From a virus: DNA of 40,281 bases. Position numbers and translations under genes: made by a program. The stretch spans positions 1 to 40,281 of IMG/VR virus record IMGVR_UViG_3300045978_000165. One strand, given 5' to 3'. The notes below the pieces were generated by a model, which was not told the DNA's origin, searched no databases, and was given only the letters and a program-made list of their open reading frames with translations. Below, piece after piece: positions 19,001 to 25,863 of this stretch. Numbering within the stretch: position 1 is the first letter of the stretch; every line of letters begins with the position of its first letter.

Positions 19001-19834
19001 AACATTTGTAGCTATATTTGCTGTTTCACGTAATTTATCGTGTCCTTCTCCTAATACAGAATTAAATCGTGCAATCTTTATTAATGTTTCTGTCGCTGAA
19101 GTACCCATAGCAAGCTGTAAATCAGATGCAGTTTTTAATGCCTGACTAAATTCATTTGCAGGTACACCCATACGAACAAGTTCTTGTGCCAAACTTGATA
19201 ATTCACTTGTTGCTAAAGGAACTGTTGTACTTATCTGTCGAAAAGCCTCAGTTACTTTACCAAATTCTTCTGGTTTAACAAGTTTCAAAACTTGATTTAA
19301 TTGATGCTCAAAATCAGCAAAACTTGATATAATTGTTTTTGCAGCAAACCCTGCTGATATACTCCCTAAAGCAGTCCGTAAACTCATTGAACCAGTTTCA
19401 ACTGATTTCATCTTACTTTGTGTTTGGCCTAAAGCATTATTGACATTATTTAAAGCAGTAGGTGCTGTTTGTCCTACATGTGTAGCGGCTTGAGCAACTT
19501 TATTTAATGCTCCTGCTACACCATTCAAAGAATTTAATGATGCACCACCTATTTTTGTTAATATAGCATCTAATTTTGTAAAAGAATTTGCAACAGTACC
19601 TAAAATAGCTGATTGATTTTTTAATACTGTTGCTGTTTGTGCGCTAATTTGACTAAATGAAGTAAGGTGGGGAGAAATAGCTGTAAGTGCTTTTCCAAAT
19701 ATTTTTCCAGCAGCTTCAGAATCATATAAAGCCTTATTGAGTCCTGCAAGTGCAGCTATAGCTTGACGAACAGAATCAACAAATCCTGTTGAATTTCCAG
19801 TAAATTTAACTGCAACATGTCCTACTATAGCCAT
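16001..19834 (-). CDS. Tail tape measure protein
   Basis: A 1277-residue protein, the longest in the tail block, with ATG behind GAGGT. It sets tail length and is released on infection. A TP901-type core lies in the N-terminal third, including TTVPLATSELSSLAQELVRM and MGTSATETLIKIARFNSVLG. Two hydrophobic zones follow: one near the middle (VSMGAEFLAIIGTMYTVIKV) and one near the C-terminus (IIIKFVIQAVAQFIILSIV). Charged coiled-coil stretches lie between them. By the usual relation of about 0.15 nm per residue, the tail would be near 190 nm. It follows the G/G-T chaperones, as expected. Confidence 0.93.
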   Translation of the reverse strand: MAIVGHVAVKFTGNSTGFVDSVRQAIAALAGLNKALYDSEAAGKIFGKALTAISPHLTSFSQISAQTATVLKNQSAILGTVANSFTKLDAILTKIGGASLNSLNGVAGALNKVAQAATHVGQTAPTALNNVNNALGQTQSKMKSVETGSMSLRTALGSISAGFAAKTIISSFADFEHQLNQVLKLVKPEEFGKVTEAFRQISTTVPLATSELSSLAQELVRMGVPANEFSQALKTASDLQLAMGTSATETLIKIARFNSVLGEGHDKLRETANIATNVSDALTTNQTEIMQLASRWAQSGKAIGLNKEQIIAWSGAMRAANINAEAGGTAMSELAEVIAAAVTNGGKELQTLAEMTGLTREAFVELQKTDPSQLLQKFFMATSKLANDPGGLTTLHEKLDVLGLDSQRISRVLQQTGGAVDVYGQAIAAAGIKTDTLAKQMQVATQGMSDQWKILMNTLKTVSNVLLSDVGGAITKTITQIRDLVAAILTLDPATVDAVKSLVSMGAEFLAIIGTMYTVIKVAGLVRLAFLSMTPAGWAAAGIAGLITLRDHLQDTESWAHKTAKAMGLMRAEANEARKAQTALRQAEAAGADEKSLIEQVRKLKEGQAKLAKEQGGDPGSQWAQGEEIKKQLKEIETKYQNMPALQIEIKGLDTVEKYTETLDGLKKKKEEIIESRKKSVIHFEWGNTLANIDKEIKKNEDLIVVRKKYDTMVANPPKPLTVQETDPREQAAAAPTPAPAPKGKAAPTAVAGMPPTESQKLYNELAKSLEIVEKKFKATGDEEDRLREKSKHLKKALDDIAAVNDDTAKNILTKVGQQYKENEAALDKYTNVTKKAIKDSNDFKATTAALTREQQLLGVTTESIQTELNAYESRLREVLKAGGDNKTEVASLTAKIKELQTALADSKAADAQKKIMETLNASFDNAAIHGGTYADKVNAIQQRITALNTAHRALIKLLGETSPAVKSLADRITAEEEALAQAKGEEKYADLMDKIKLKTVEAEEEFGALGDTQAYLKSQVDIATFSLLGMYKIFGEGSPQVQQARDDLISAANAMDIWTTGKTKLDAAMKVADKNAKEEEKVWKKLADTIMGVSDQIGEALGNMVIGVKTTKEEYKQTLKELLKIIIKFVIQAVAQFIILSIVGGAGGAGGTIGQRLGQSFSTGLTGNFVTSMPAKAQGGVLTRPTVSRLAERGPEAVIPLQNGTVPVSIYGGMNTGMDMGGPSDHPFEVTIINVVEKGKAESMARDKKAIINTINEDLESRGSVYRSVKGVAKAR

Positions 19835-19851
19835 AGAACTACCTCATTCCG

Positions 19852-19866
19852 ATTAAATTATTTAAC
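19852..19866. repeat. 15-bp palindrome, one mismatch
   Basis: ATTAAATTATTTAAC differs in its last base. It contains the stop codon of the G-T chaperone reading frame (19858-19860) and precedes the tape measure ribosome site. Confidence 0.75.
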
Positions 19867-20199
19867 CTTTCCTACTTGTTCTCGTAAAACTTGCAATGAC
19901 TGTTTCCAATCAGCCTTTGTCTCTTTTTTACCACGATAATCATGGAGCATAAAATCATCAAATTTTGGTTTAGCTCCTTTTCCTGTACTCCAACTTGTTA
20001 CCATAACATATGCTCCTAAAGCATATCTTCTATCTGTACGTTCTTCGGCATTTAAATATCGTTTCATAATCGAATCAAATTCTACCGGAGTAATAGACCA
20101 GAAAAATTCATCAGTTAAACCTAAATCAAAAATAGCCATAGACCATATGTTTAACCAAAAGTGTCTAGGATCTTTGTCTAATTCTCCGTCAGATTCTCT
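19858..20199 (-). CDS. Tail assembly chaperone T part, made by -1 frameshift from the G-like gene
   Basis: This frame is open from the slippery site at 20199 to a stop at 19858 (113 residues). The ATG at 20139 has no ribosome site, so the frame is probably read only as a fusion to the upstream chaperone. The junction runs RESDGELDKDPRHFW and continues to MAIFDLGLTDEFFWSITPVEF. The FFWSITPVEF stretch resembles the TAC family of tail assembly chaperones, which bind tape measure and tube subunits. Position before the tape measure gene matches lambda G-T. Confidence 0.85.
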   Translation of the reverse strand, partial: RESDGELDKDPRHFWLNIWSMAIFDLGLTDEFFWSITPVEFDSIMKRYLNAEERTDRRYALGAYVMVTSWSTGKGAKPKFDDFMLHDYRGKKETKADWKQSLQVLREQVGKVK

Positions 20200-20564
20200 A
20201 AAGGGACAGTTTCTACCTCATCATCCTTTGGAATAGATGCAGCAATAGCTTCACTTACAGCCATAATGACTCTTGAAAGATCTGCAAAAAGCAAATTATC
20301 TCCAACTCTATCTAAAGTAAGTTTTGGATCTTCATGAAGTAACCCTGACCATACTAAAATAAGAAGATCTGTAAGAGAAATTTGTGTAAAATCTACAGTC
20401 TCTTTATCAACAAACATAGCCATGTTTTTAAAGACTTCTAATGCTGTGGTGGGTGTTCCTTTTAGTTTGGTAAGTTCTAATTCTGCTTTCATGAACGCAT
20501 TCCAATTATAAAGCAAATGACGTTCTTTTTCTAACATAAATGGTACGGTTTGTATTACTGGCAT
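20178..20564 (-). CDS. Tail assembly chaperone, G-like
   Basis: The start is set at ATG 20564 because GGAGG lies seven bases upstream; an in-frame start at 20669 has no such site. The 128-residue product ends in VETVPLENLTEN. It is acidic at the C-terminus and lies between the tail tube gene and the tape measure gene, the position of lambda gpG. It does not carry a motif I can name. The assignment rests on the gene order and on the slippery heptamer near its end that joins it to the following frame. Confidence 0.8.
   Translation of the reverse strand: MPVIQTVPFMLEKERHLLYNWNAFMKAELELTKLKGTPTTALEVFKNMAMFVDKETVDFTQISLTDLLILVWSGLLHEDPKLTLDRVGDNLLFADLSRVIMAVSEAIAASIPKDDEVETVPLENLTEN
20199..20205 (-). 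other. Programmed -1 ribosomal frameshift site CCCTTTA
   Basis: Read on the minus strand, codons GTC CCT TTA hold the heptamer C CCT TTA, which fits the X XXY YYZ rule. A slip of one base back moves ribosomes to AGA GAA TCT and onward, a frame with no stop for 113 codons. Without the slip, translation ends at TAG 20178-20180. Such shifts are conserved in tail assembly chaperone genes of many siphoviruses. Confidence 0.85.
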
Positions 20565-20595
20565 TTTATACCTCCATAAAATAAATCTCAATGTA

Positions 20596-20610
20596 ATTAA
20601 ATAATTTAAT
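20596..20610. repeat. 15-bp palindrome, exact copy
   Basis: ATTAAATAATTTAAT lies in the gap between the tail tube gene and the G-like gene, about 30 bp upstream of the latter's start. Confidence 0.9.
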
Positions 20611-20693
20611 CGAAAACAGAATCCTTTATATTTTATATATAATCTCTTTATAAAACATAAAGGATTCATTATTTATTCCATCTGTTATATTAA

Positions 20694-21137
20694 TTATACT
20701 CCAGTAAATGTAGGTTCTCCAGTTACACGTAACCTAGATGTGAATGCAAGCTTATCTTCAACATCAGCAGTATGTGTTACTTCAACTGTTATTGCCTTAA
20801 ATTCAAACTGTGTATTATCAGGATCAGGAAAAACTAACTGATAATTTCGTTGTGTGCCTTCATCAAATAACCATAACATACCTGTGTTTATCGTCATATC
20901 ATGTGTTGCTGATGCAGGAATGTAGTTTCCTTCAAGCGTAATTTCCATACTCTTTAAACCACGTACAAATTCTCGCCATGCATCAAGAGAATCGTGACTC
21001 GTTACATCTAATTCATCTGCTGTTAATGACGATGTAATAGAACTAATTTCAGCAACCGCTGTAAATGTTTCTGTCCCTGTTTGTCCATTACCAACTTTTA
21101 AAATTGTACCCCATGCGTGTAAACCTAAACTTGCCAT
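20694..21137 (-). CDS. Major tail tube protein
   Basis: A 147-residue protein with the pattern of phage tail tube proteins: LTADELDVTSHDSLDAWREF followed by VRGLKSMEITLEGN. The DVTSHDS-type segment is common in major tail proteins of siphoviruses. It sits after the terminator and before the chaperones, as expected. The ribosome site is AAAGGG. A second protein at 23849-24640 has the same core, so the phage encodes two tube-like proteins. This shorter one, in the standard place, is more likely the main tube subunit. Confidence 0.88.
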   Translation of the reverse strand: MASLGLHAWGTILKVGNGQTGTETFTAVAEISSITSSLTADELDVTSHDSLDAWREFVRGLKSMEITLEGNYIPASATHDMTINTGMLWLFDEGTQRNYQLVFPDPDNTQFEFKAITVEVTHTADVEDKLAFTSRLRVTGEPTFTGV

Positions 21138-21153
21138 AAATCATACCCTTTCA

Positions 21154-21168
21154 CTTAAATAATTTAAT
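21154..21168. repeat. 15-bp palindrome, one mismatch
   Basis: CTTAAATAATTTAAT differs in its first base and lies about 16 bp upstream of the tail tube start codon, overlapping the region just before its ribosome site. Confidence 0.75.
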
Positions 21169-21183
21169 AACCATAAAGAAGAA

Positions 21184-21348
21184 TTATTCTTCTTCTACCG
21201 AATCCTTTTCAATATCTTCTGAGTTGATACACAATTGCCGTATTTCTTCATAGACTTCATCACTAATAGCTTTTTCATTATGTAAACTTGTTGCTGTTTC
21301 ATAAATCGCTTGAACTAATTCACTTTTAGAACTCATTTCATTCAACAT
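21184..21348 (-). CDS. Small acidic protein between terminator and tail tube genes, unknown
   Basis: The start is placed at ATG 21348, 11 bp before the end of the terminator-like gene, so the two overlap. This gives 54 residues. A longer reading from 21405 is possible but runs deep into the neighbour. The product is mostly helical in composition and very acidic at the C-terminus (EDIEKDSVEEE). No family is recognised. The tight overlap suggests coupled translation with the terminator gene. Confidence 0.55.
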   Translation of the reverse strand: MLNEMSSKSELVQAIYETATSLHNEKAISDEVYEEIRQLCINSEDIEKDSVEEE

Positions 21349-21733
21349 CTTTACACACTTCCATATAAAAAATAATGAATACGTTTCTTTGTGGATCAAT
21401 CTCATTAAAATATGGTGGATGTTCAGGTTTACATGCTAAGTAACGTACTCCATTTATTGTTTGATTATGTACTGCGCCGAACAATTTATAAACTCCTTGA
21501 GCAGTATTTCTTGCTACTTCATATCGTGGATTTTTTACCCAAACTATAAGCCGTGGTTCTTCATATCGCATTTGTGGTTCTTCAAGTGTATAAAATACGT
21601 CATAACCATATTCTTCTGTAATAGCAATATATGCAGCAGGTTCGCTCGGTAACACACCTAAAAAAATGGTAGATCCTAATTGACCAAACCCATTTTCCTG
21701 AAGATATAAAGCTAAATCATCTAATACACTCAT
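21338..21733 (-). CDS. Tail terminator protein (minor capsid protein 3-like)
   Basis: A 131-residue protein. The pattern FLGVLPSEPAAYIAITEEYG followed by EEPRLIVWVKNPRYEVARNT and KLFGAVHN fits tail terminator or minor capsid protein families, where a short protein caps the tail tube at the head end. It lies between the gp10-like gene and the tail tube gene, the standard place of the terminator. The ribosome site is weak. Context carries much of the call. Confidence 0.72.
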   Translation of the reverse strand: MSVLDDLALYLQENGFGQLGSTIFLGVLPSEPAAYIAITEEYGYDVFYTLEEPQMRYEEPRLIVWVKNPRYEVARNTAQGVYKLFGAVHNQTINGVRYLACKPEHPPYFNEIDPQRNVFIIFYMEVCKDVE

Positions 21734-21742
21734 ATATTTCTT

Positions 21743-22177
21743 TCATTTTATTATAGATAACAAGTTCATCATAGCTGCATATAAATCACGTTGGACATTC
21801 TCTATTTCTGCATCAAAAGGATCTGATAAATAATGTGCTTGTGTTTGGCCTTTATGTCGAATGATTTTACCTGTTCGTCCATCAATAACTCTATCATGAA
21901 CCACTAATGCATAAGGTACAAACGGATTTTTCCCAAAACTTACTTCAACAACATGACTTGTTGATGAAGGACTTGTGTATATATCAAGTCTTGCACTACG
22001 TTTTAAATCTCCATAACGTATTGGTACAAGAACCTTTGCATTACGTAACACTAATTTTGCTTTTTTTACTAAAACTTCATGTACAGTTTCTGGCCCTTTT
22101 TTCTGTATTGTACTTAAACGATTTTTTAAAGGAAGTAATCCTTCAATTTTCGTTGTAACACTAGCTGCACGTGGCAT
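21743..22177 (-). CDS. HK97 gp10-like tail completion protein
   Basis: A 144-residue protein. The segment VHEVLVKKAKLVLRNAKVLV followed by PIRYGDLKRSARLDI matches the gp10 family pattern (a helix, then V-P-x-x-x-G-x-L-x-x-S). Such proteins act at the head-tail joint or in tail completion. ATG follows the stop of the upstream stopper gene directly, with AGGTGA as ribosome site. Order connector, stopper, gp10-like, terminator is the standard HK97 series. Confidence 0.8.
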   Translation of the reverse strand: MPRAASVTTKIEGLLPLKNRLSTIQKKGPETVHEVLVKKAKLVLRNAKVLVPIRYGDLKRSARLDIYTSPSSTSHVVEVSFGKNPFVPYALVVHDRVIDGRTGKIIRHKGQTQAHYLSDPFDAEIENVQRDLYAAMMNLLSIIK

Positions 22178-22510
22178 TTATTCACCTGCTCGTCTACCAA
22201 CAATACAACTAATATATTCTACACTACTACCTGGACCTCTTTGTTTAAATAATTGAAGTATTGGAAATTGAGGACCATCAAGAAGTGTTATTCTATCATT
22301 CAATTTTACTGGTGGATTACCATAAAAATACACAGTAGCTCGTTGTAATAATGTGCTTCTATCATCTTCTGCTGATTCTTCATTACGTTCTTCTTGTCGG
22401 CCTTTATAAACTACTGGTGGACCAAACGTATCATTACCATATTCATCTGTACCACTATATGGTTCAACAGTAATATCATGTGTAAATAATGTACTTAATA
22501 CCCAACTCAT
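22178..22510 (-). CDS. Head-tail stopper / adaptor protein (minor capsid protein 1-like)
   Basis: A 110-residue protein with a beta-rich pattern: LFTHDITVEPYSGTDEYGND, then a short variable loop, and FYGNPPVKLNDRITLLDG. This fits head-tail stopper proteins of the SPP1 gp16 / minor capsid 1 type. These form a ring under the connector and hold the DNA. It lies between connector and gp10-like genes. Its start uses AAGGATG, directly beside an exact palindrome copy. Confidence 0.75.
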   Translation of the reverse strand: MSWVLSTLFTHDITVEPYSGTDEYGNDTFGPPVVYKGRQEERNEESAEDDRSTLLQRATVYFYGNPPVKLNDRITLLDGPQFPILQLFKQRGPGSSVEYISCIVGRRAGE

Positions 22511-22521
22511 ATTACATCCTT

Positions 22522-22536
22522 ATTAAATAATTTAAT
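22522..22536. repeat. 15-bp palindrome, exact copy
   Basis: ATTAAATAATTTAAT lies two bases after the stop of the connector gene (22539-22541) and directly before the AAGGATG ribosome site of the stopper gene. Confidence 0.9.
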
Positions 22537-22538
22537 CA

Positions 22539-23174
22539 CTACACAAATTTACCATAAGACGTAATAATATATGAAATACTAATAGGCCAGCTTCCACCAC
22601 CTACACTACTCCCACTTCCTGTCAAATCAAAATATGAAATTGAATAGTTCCCTAATGATTCACGTCTTACACCAGGATTTGAACGAGTTACACCTTCTCC
22701 TGGTACTCCCATTATTGCAATCATATCTAAACATGCTTGCTCAAGATCTAATAATTCTGCATCATGAACACCTTCAAGGTATCCTCCAGTATACGTAACT
22801 GCAATGTTTCGTATCCCACGTGAAAATACAGATTGTGGTAAATAGAGAAAACCAGGATCTAAAATCTTTAATTGACTTAAATCTGTAACAATAATGGTTT
22901 CTATTAACGTGTTTACATCATCATAAATAAGAAGTTCATCAACATCTGTAACAGGATAATTACGTAAAGTTAAAAATTCAGGTTGTAATTCTACTCCATC
23001 ATATTTTTCATTTGTATAAAGTCGGCTTTTAAGTTTTCTAGCTGTTAATGCTTCTAAACGTGCTGATGCAGCATTAATAGCCGCTTCTATTTGAGGCACT
23101 AATGTTCCTGGTGTTAAATTAAATGCTTCTTCTACAGCAGCTACAGTTGTTAATGCCCAAGGTTGTAATGCCAT
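22539..23174 (-). CDS. Head-tail connector protein (HK97 gp6-like)
   Basis: A 211-residue protein. The N-terminal part, LVPQIEAAINAASARLEALT followed by RKLKSRLY, matches the helical start of gp6-type connectors. The FLTLRNYPVTDVDELLIYDD stretch and GIRNIAVTYTGGY are typical of the family. The protein forms a ring bound to the portal. The gene follows the lectin-like insertion and precedes the stopper. Confidence 0.85.
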   Translation of the reverse strand: MALQPWALTTVAAVEEAFNLTPGTLVPQIEAAINAASARLEALTARKLKSRLYTNEKYDGVELQPEFLTLRNYPVTDVDELLIYDDVNTLIETIIVTDLSQLKILDPGFLYLPQSVFSRGIRNIAVTYTGGYLEGVHDAELLDLEQACLDMIAIMGVPGEGVTRSNPGVRRESLGNYSISYFDLTGSGSSVGGGSWPISISYIITSYGKFV

Positions 23175-23191
23175 ATACTTTCCTATAATAG

Positions 23192-23848
23192 CTAAAGTGA
23201 TAACGATACTTCTAAATTATCAAAAAGAACGGTTGCAGAAGTTACACCAATTTCACTACGAACAAAAAACATTTCATTTGTTGTTACAATATGCCCACTT
23301 GTATCAACAACAGATATAATTGGCTCCAAATCTGTAAAATCTAATTCAAAACCCCTTTTAATCTTAATTTCTACACCAGATCCATTTACAGCCCATAATA
23401 CTTCCATTGCATATGGTTTATTAAAACCTGTTTCTCCTGCTACTACTGGACCACCTACTAATGTTCCTGTACTATATAATGTTTCGCCAGTTACTTTTCG
23501 TAAATAAATAAAATGACTTCCACCAGTATCAGGATTTAATCGTACACCAGTATAATAAAAATTATTTAATCCAGTAAGCATATTTTGAGCAGAACACATA
23601 AAGCATAAACCAGCACGTAAATATGTTGCAGAACCTGTACCAGTACCTGCTTTTATATTAACTAAAAATCTATATCGTGCAGACGTTAATCCGTGTGGTA
23701 AAGGAGTTGTGGGTATTGCAGTATGAACTTTATTTTCTGCAAATGTTTGAATTAAACAAGAACCTGTTCCAGCAATAACATCATCATATATGCCTGTTCT
23801 ACATAATCCATCGCCAATATTTGTAATCCATTGTTCTGTAAAAGTCAT
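23192..23848 (-). CDS. Lectin-like protein, diverged paralog in head-tail block
   Basis: A 218-residue protein related to the family at 10909-15358. Shared features are MTFTEQW at the start, a YRFLVNIKAG strand, LRAGLCFMCSAQNM, FYYTGVRL, AMEVLWAVNGSGVEIKIKRG followed by FELDFTDL, and a C-terminal VLFDNLEVSLSL. Its ATG immediately follows the stop of the tail-tube-like gene. It lies far from the other family members, within the head-tail joining genes, next to a duplicated tail tube gene. The fold and glycan binding are inferred. Confidence 0.6.
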   Translation of the reverse strand: MTFTEQWITNIGDGLCRTGIYDDVIAGTGSCLIQTFAENKVHTAIPTTPLPHGLTSARYRFLVNIKAGTGTGSATYLRAGLCFMCSAQNMLTGLNNFYYTGVRLNPDTGGSHFIYLRKVTGETLYSTGTLVGGPVVAGETGFNKPYAMEVLWAVNGSGVEIKIKRGFELDFTDLEPIISVVDTSGHIVTTNEMFFVRSEIGVTSATVLFDNLEVSLSL

Positions 23849-24640
23849 TTAACTCTCCCATGTTTCTATATATTGGCTTGTTCCACTTGGGATAGTCATA
23901 GTATTGTTCCACGATTCAATGTATGCAGAACTCCAACTTCCTTCATATTCCCATGTTTCTAAATATTGACTTGTACTTGTATATGTGGGAGGTTCCCATG
24001 TTTCAATATATCGACTTGTTTCAGTTGTTGTACCATAATCCCAACTATCAAAATATTCTAATGTCCATGTTTTATCTTGACCATAATCCCAATCATCAAA
24101 ATATGCTAATATCCACGTTTTTCCTTGATCATAATCCCATGTATCAGTATATTGAAGAACAAATTCACCGAAATCAAAAGGTGCATAATTAAAATCTTCT
24201 GACCATAAAAGAACAAACAATTCAGCTTCTGTTACAATACCTGAAACACGAAATCTTCCTGAAAAACGTATTGCATCTTCGACATCATTTACCCACGTAT
24301 ATTCAGGTAATAATGCAGTAAACGTTAAAGGATCTCCTTCACGAAATCGTATACGTAATATTGCAAAAGTTTTTGCATCAAATAAAAAACCTAATCCATA
24401 GGTTTCATCAAATCCATGTGAAGCATTATCTATAATTAAATTACCTTCTAATAGAACTTCGGCACTTTTTAAACCCCTTGCATATTCACGCCATGCGTCT
24501 AATGATTCATGATGGGTTAAATCTAATTCATCGGCAGAAAAATTCATTCCTATAACAGACAATTCAATTATAGGAATAAATTGTGTTCCATCATAAATTT
24601 CAAGAGTAGAACCATGTGCATGAAACGCTTCACTTGGCAT
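23849..24640 (-). CDS. Second tail-tube-like protein with seven aromatic YxxxW repeats
   Basis: A 263-residue protein. Residues about 1-140 match the major tail tube protein at 20694-21137: FSADELDLTHHESLDAWREY and ARGLKSAEVLLEGN line up with its LTADELDVTSHDSLDAWREF and VRGLKSMEITLEGN. Residues 145-263 form a different domain with seven motifs of type Y-x-x-x-W at 164, 180, 196, 211, 226, 240 and 257, such as YFDDW and YIETW, spaced 14 to 17 residues apart. It could be a decorated tube subunit or a head surface protein. It lies outside the normal tail cluster, near the capsid genes, and directly precedes a lectin-like gene. Confidence 0.75.
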   Translation of the reverse strand: MPSEAFHAHGSTLEIYDGTQFIPIIELSVIGMNFSADELDLTHHESLDAWREYARGLKSAEVLLEGNLIIDNASHGFDETYGLGFLFDAKTFAILRIRFREGDPLTFTALLPEYTWVNDVEDAIRFSGRFRVSGIVTEAELFVLLWSEDFNYAPFDFGEFVLQYTDTWDYDQGKTWILAYFDDWDYGQDKTWTLEYFDSWDYGTTTETSRYIETWEPPTYTSTSQYLETWEYEGSWSSAYIESWNNTMTIPSGTSQYIETWES

Positions 24641-24643
24641 AAA

Positions 24644-24895
24644 TTATAGTTTCCTCACTTTAGGTACTTTTTTCACAACAACTTCTTCAGATTCCTCTAC
24701 AATAGGTTCTTCAACTACAACTTCTTCTACTGGCGTTTCTTCTGCTTTTTCTGGCTCTTTATCACCATCCACTTTTTCAAACCATGATGGAAAAAGTTCT
24801 AACCATTCTTGTGCTTGTGGATCATCAATAATATCATCTTTATAATACACTTTGTCTGGCGTACTAAATGATTTATACACTAACTTTATCTTCAT
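24644..24895 (-). CDS. Small acidic phage protein, unknown
   Basis: The start is ATG 24895 because GAGGT lies six bases upstream. The 83-residue product begins MKIKLVYKSFSTPDKVYYKD and keeps a core ELFPSWFEKVD, a pattern common in small phage proteins near the capsid genes. The second half is low-complexity, with runs of Glu, Val, Pro and Lys, and is probably disordered. It overlaps the upstream gene by 23 bp. No function is assigned. Confidence 0.6.
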   Translation of the reverse strand: MKIKLVYKSFSTPDKVYYKDDIIDDPQAQEWLELFPSWFEKVDGDKEPEKAEETPVEEVVVEEPIVEESEEVVVKKVPKVRKL

Positions 24896-25181
24896 CGTGT
24901 ACCTCACATTCACATGTTTTGTTTTTCATTTCTTGCACAAAAAGATCCATAATATTTTTAGGAGCACTATTCATAATATAATATGTTACTTTTCCATAAT
25001 CTTTTTTCAAAACAAGTTCATTTGATTCTGTTAAAAGCAACCGATTATTTTTATCCATACAAAAATACTCAACCCATCCACAAATATTACATGCTGCAAT
25101 ACAATTATCAACAAGAAATCCATCTTTATATACTTGAACGTAACCAGCATATAATGGAGTTTTTGTGACAGAAATAAACAT
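24873..25181 (-). CDS. Small protein with Cys pairs, unknown
   Basis: A 102-residue protein with ATG behind AAAGGAGA. It has CNICGW near the middle and CECEVH near the C-terminus, which could hold a zinc. No family is recognised. The strong ribosome site and the overlap with the following gene support that it is expressed. Confidence 0.55.
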   Translation of the reverse strand: MFISVTKTPLYAGYVQVYKDGFLVDNCIAACNICGWVEYFCMDKNNRLLLTESNELVLKKDYGKVTYYIMNSAPKNIMDLFVQEMKNKTCECEVHDEDKVSV

Positions 25182-25207
25182 ATAATAAATCTCCTTTTAT
25201 AAACTAT

Positions 25208-25354
25208 TTATTTCTTACCATATTTATCAACTGTTACAGGAAAACAATCATTACATAAAACTGCACCTTCACTCCATAATGTTCCAGCAGTTAATAGTAC
25301 GTATTGATCAGCAACAGATTTTATTTTACGACACCATATACACCATAGTCGCAT
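25208..25354 (-). CDS. 48-residue zinc-ribbon-like protein
   Basis: A short open frame from ATG 25354 to TAA 25208, preceded by AGGTGAT. The product has CIWC near the start and CNDC about 26 residues later, the spacing of a zinc ribbon. It lies in a gap that otherwise would be empty between the HNH gene and the upstream neighbour, with a good fit to both ends. Function is unknown. Confidence 0.6.
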   Translation of the reverse strand: MRLWCIWCRKIKSVADQYVLLTAGTLWSEGAVLCNDCFPVTVDKYGKK

Positions 25355-25362
25355 AATATCAC

Positions 25363-25851
25363 CTAAGAGTTTTCTAATAATTTATGTTTTATGACAATCT
25401 TTTTACACAATTCAAAAAATTCTTCTTGGGTAAGAACACTTTTTGCTCTATTACACGTCCAGCAACACGGTATAACATTTTCTTTAATGTATCCTTTATC
25501 TGGATCTACTCTATCAAGTCCTACTCTATCTGTTGGTCCCGTACCTGGAGAATCCCCACAATAAAAACATGGTAAAAAGATTAAATTATTTAATTCGTCT
25601 TGTGTGAGACTAAATTCTAATTCACGTTTTTTAGCAGAGTTTACATATTCTGCATATGTAAATTGTAGAAAGTTTTCTTCTTTATACTTCTGGCGTTTTT
25701 CTCTATCGACAATCAATCGTGCTTCTCTACATGAAACACATTCAGGATGGAAAAGACTGATACGTTTAATATACGTATCAAAATATTCTTCTGAAAGAGG
25801 ATAGTCATTCATACAAGTTTTACATTGTTGAACTTCTAAAGCATCTATCAT
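25363..25851 (-). CDS. HNH endonuclease (free-standing)
   Basis: A 162-residue protein with an N-terminal zinc unit (CKTC and CVSC) and a C-terminal HNH-like core. The core reads CFYCGD at 95-100, LDRVDPDKGYIKENVIPCC at 112-130 and CNRAK at 133-137. This pattern of two Cys pairs around DRVD and KENV is that of small phage HNH nucleases. It sits after the major capsid gene, a frequent site of homing genes. Its start lies after a structured intergenic region. The gene carries an exact palindrome copy encoding ELNNLI. Confidence 0.85.
   Translation of the reverse strand: MIDALEVQQCKTCMNDYPLSEEYFDTYIKRISLFHPECVSCREARLIVDREKRQKYKEENFLQFTYAEYVNSAKKRELEFSLTQDELNNLIFLPCFYCGDSPGTGPTDRVGLDRVDPDKGYIKENVIPCCWTCNRAKSVLTQEEFFELCKKIVIKHKLLENS
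25580..25594. repeat. 15-bp palindrome, exact copy inside CDS
   Basis: ATTAAATTATTTAAT lies within the HNH gene and encodes part of ELNNLI at residues 86-91. Confidence 0.88.
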
Positions 25852-25863
25852 AGCATATTATAC

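Noticed and set aside
20178-20669. Start of the G-like gene at 20669
   Set aside because: The extra N-terminal part spans the palindrome and lacks a ribosome site, while ATG 20564 has GGAGG at the proper distance.
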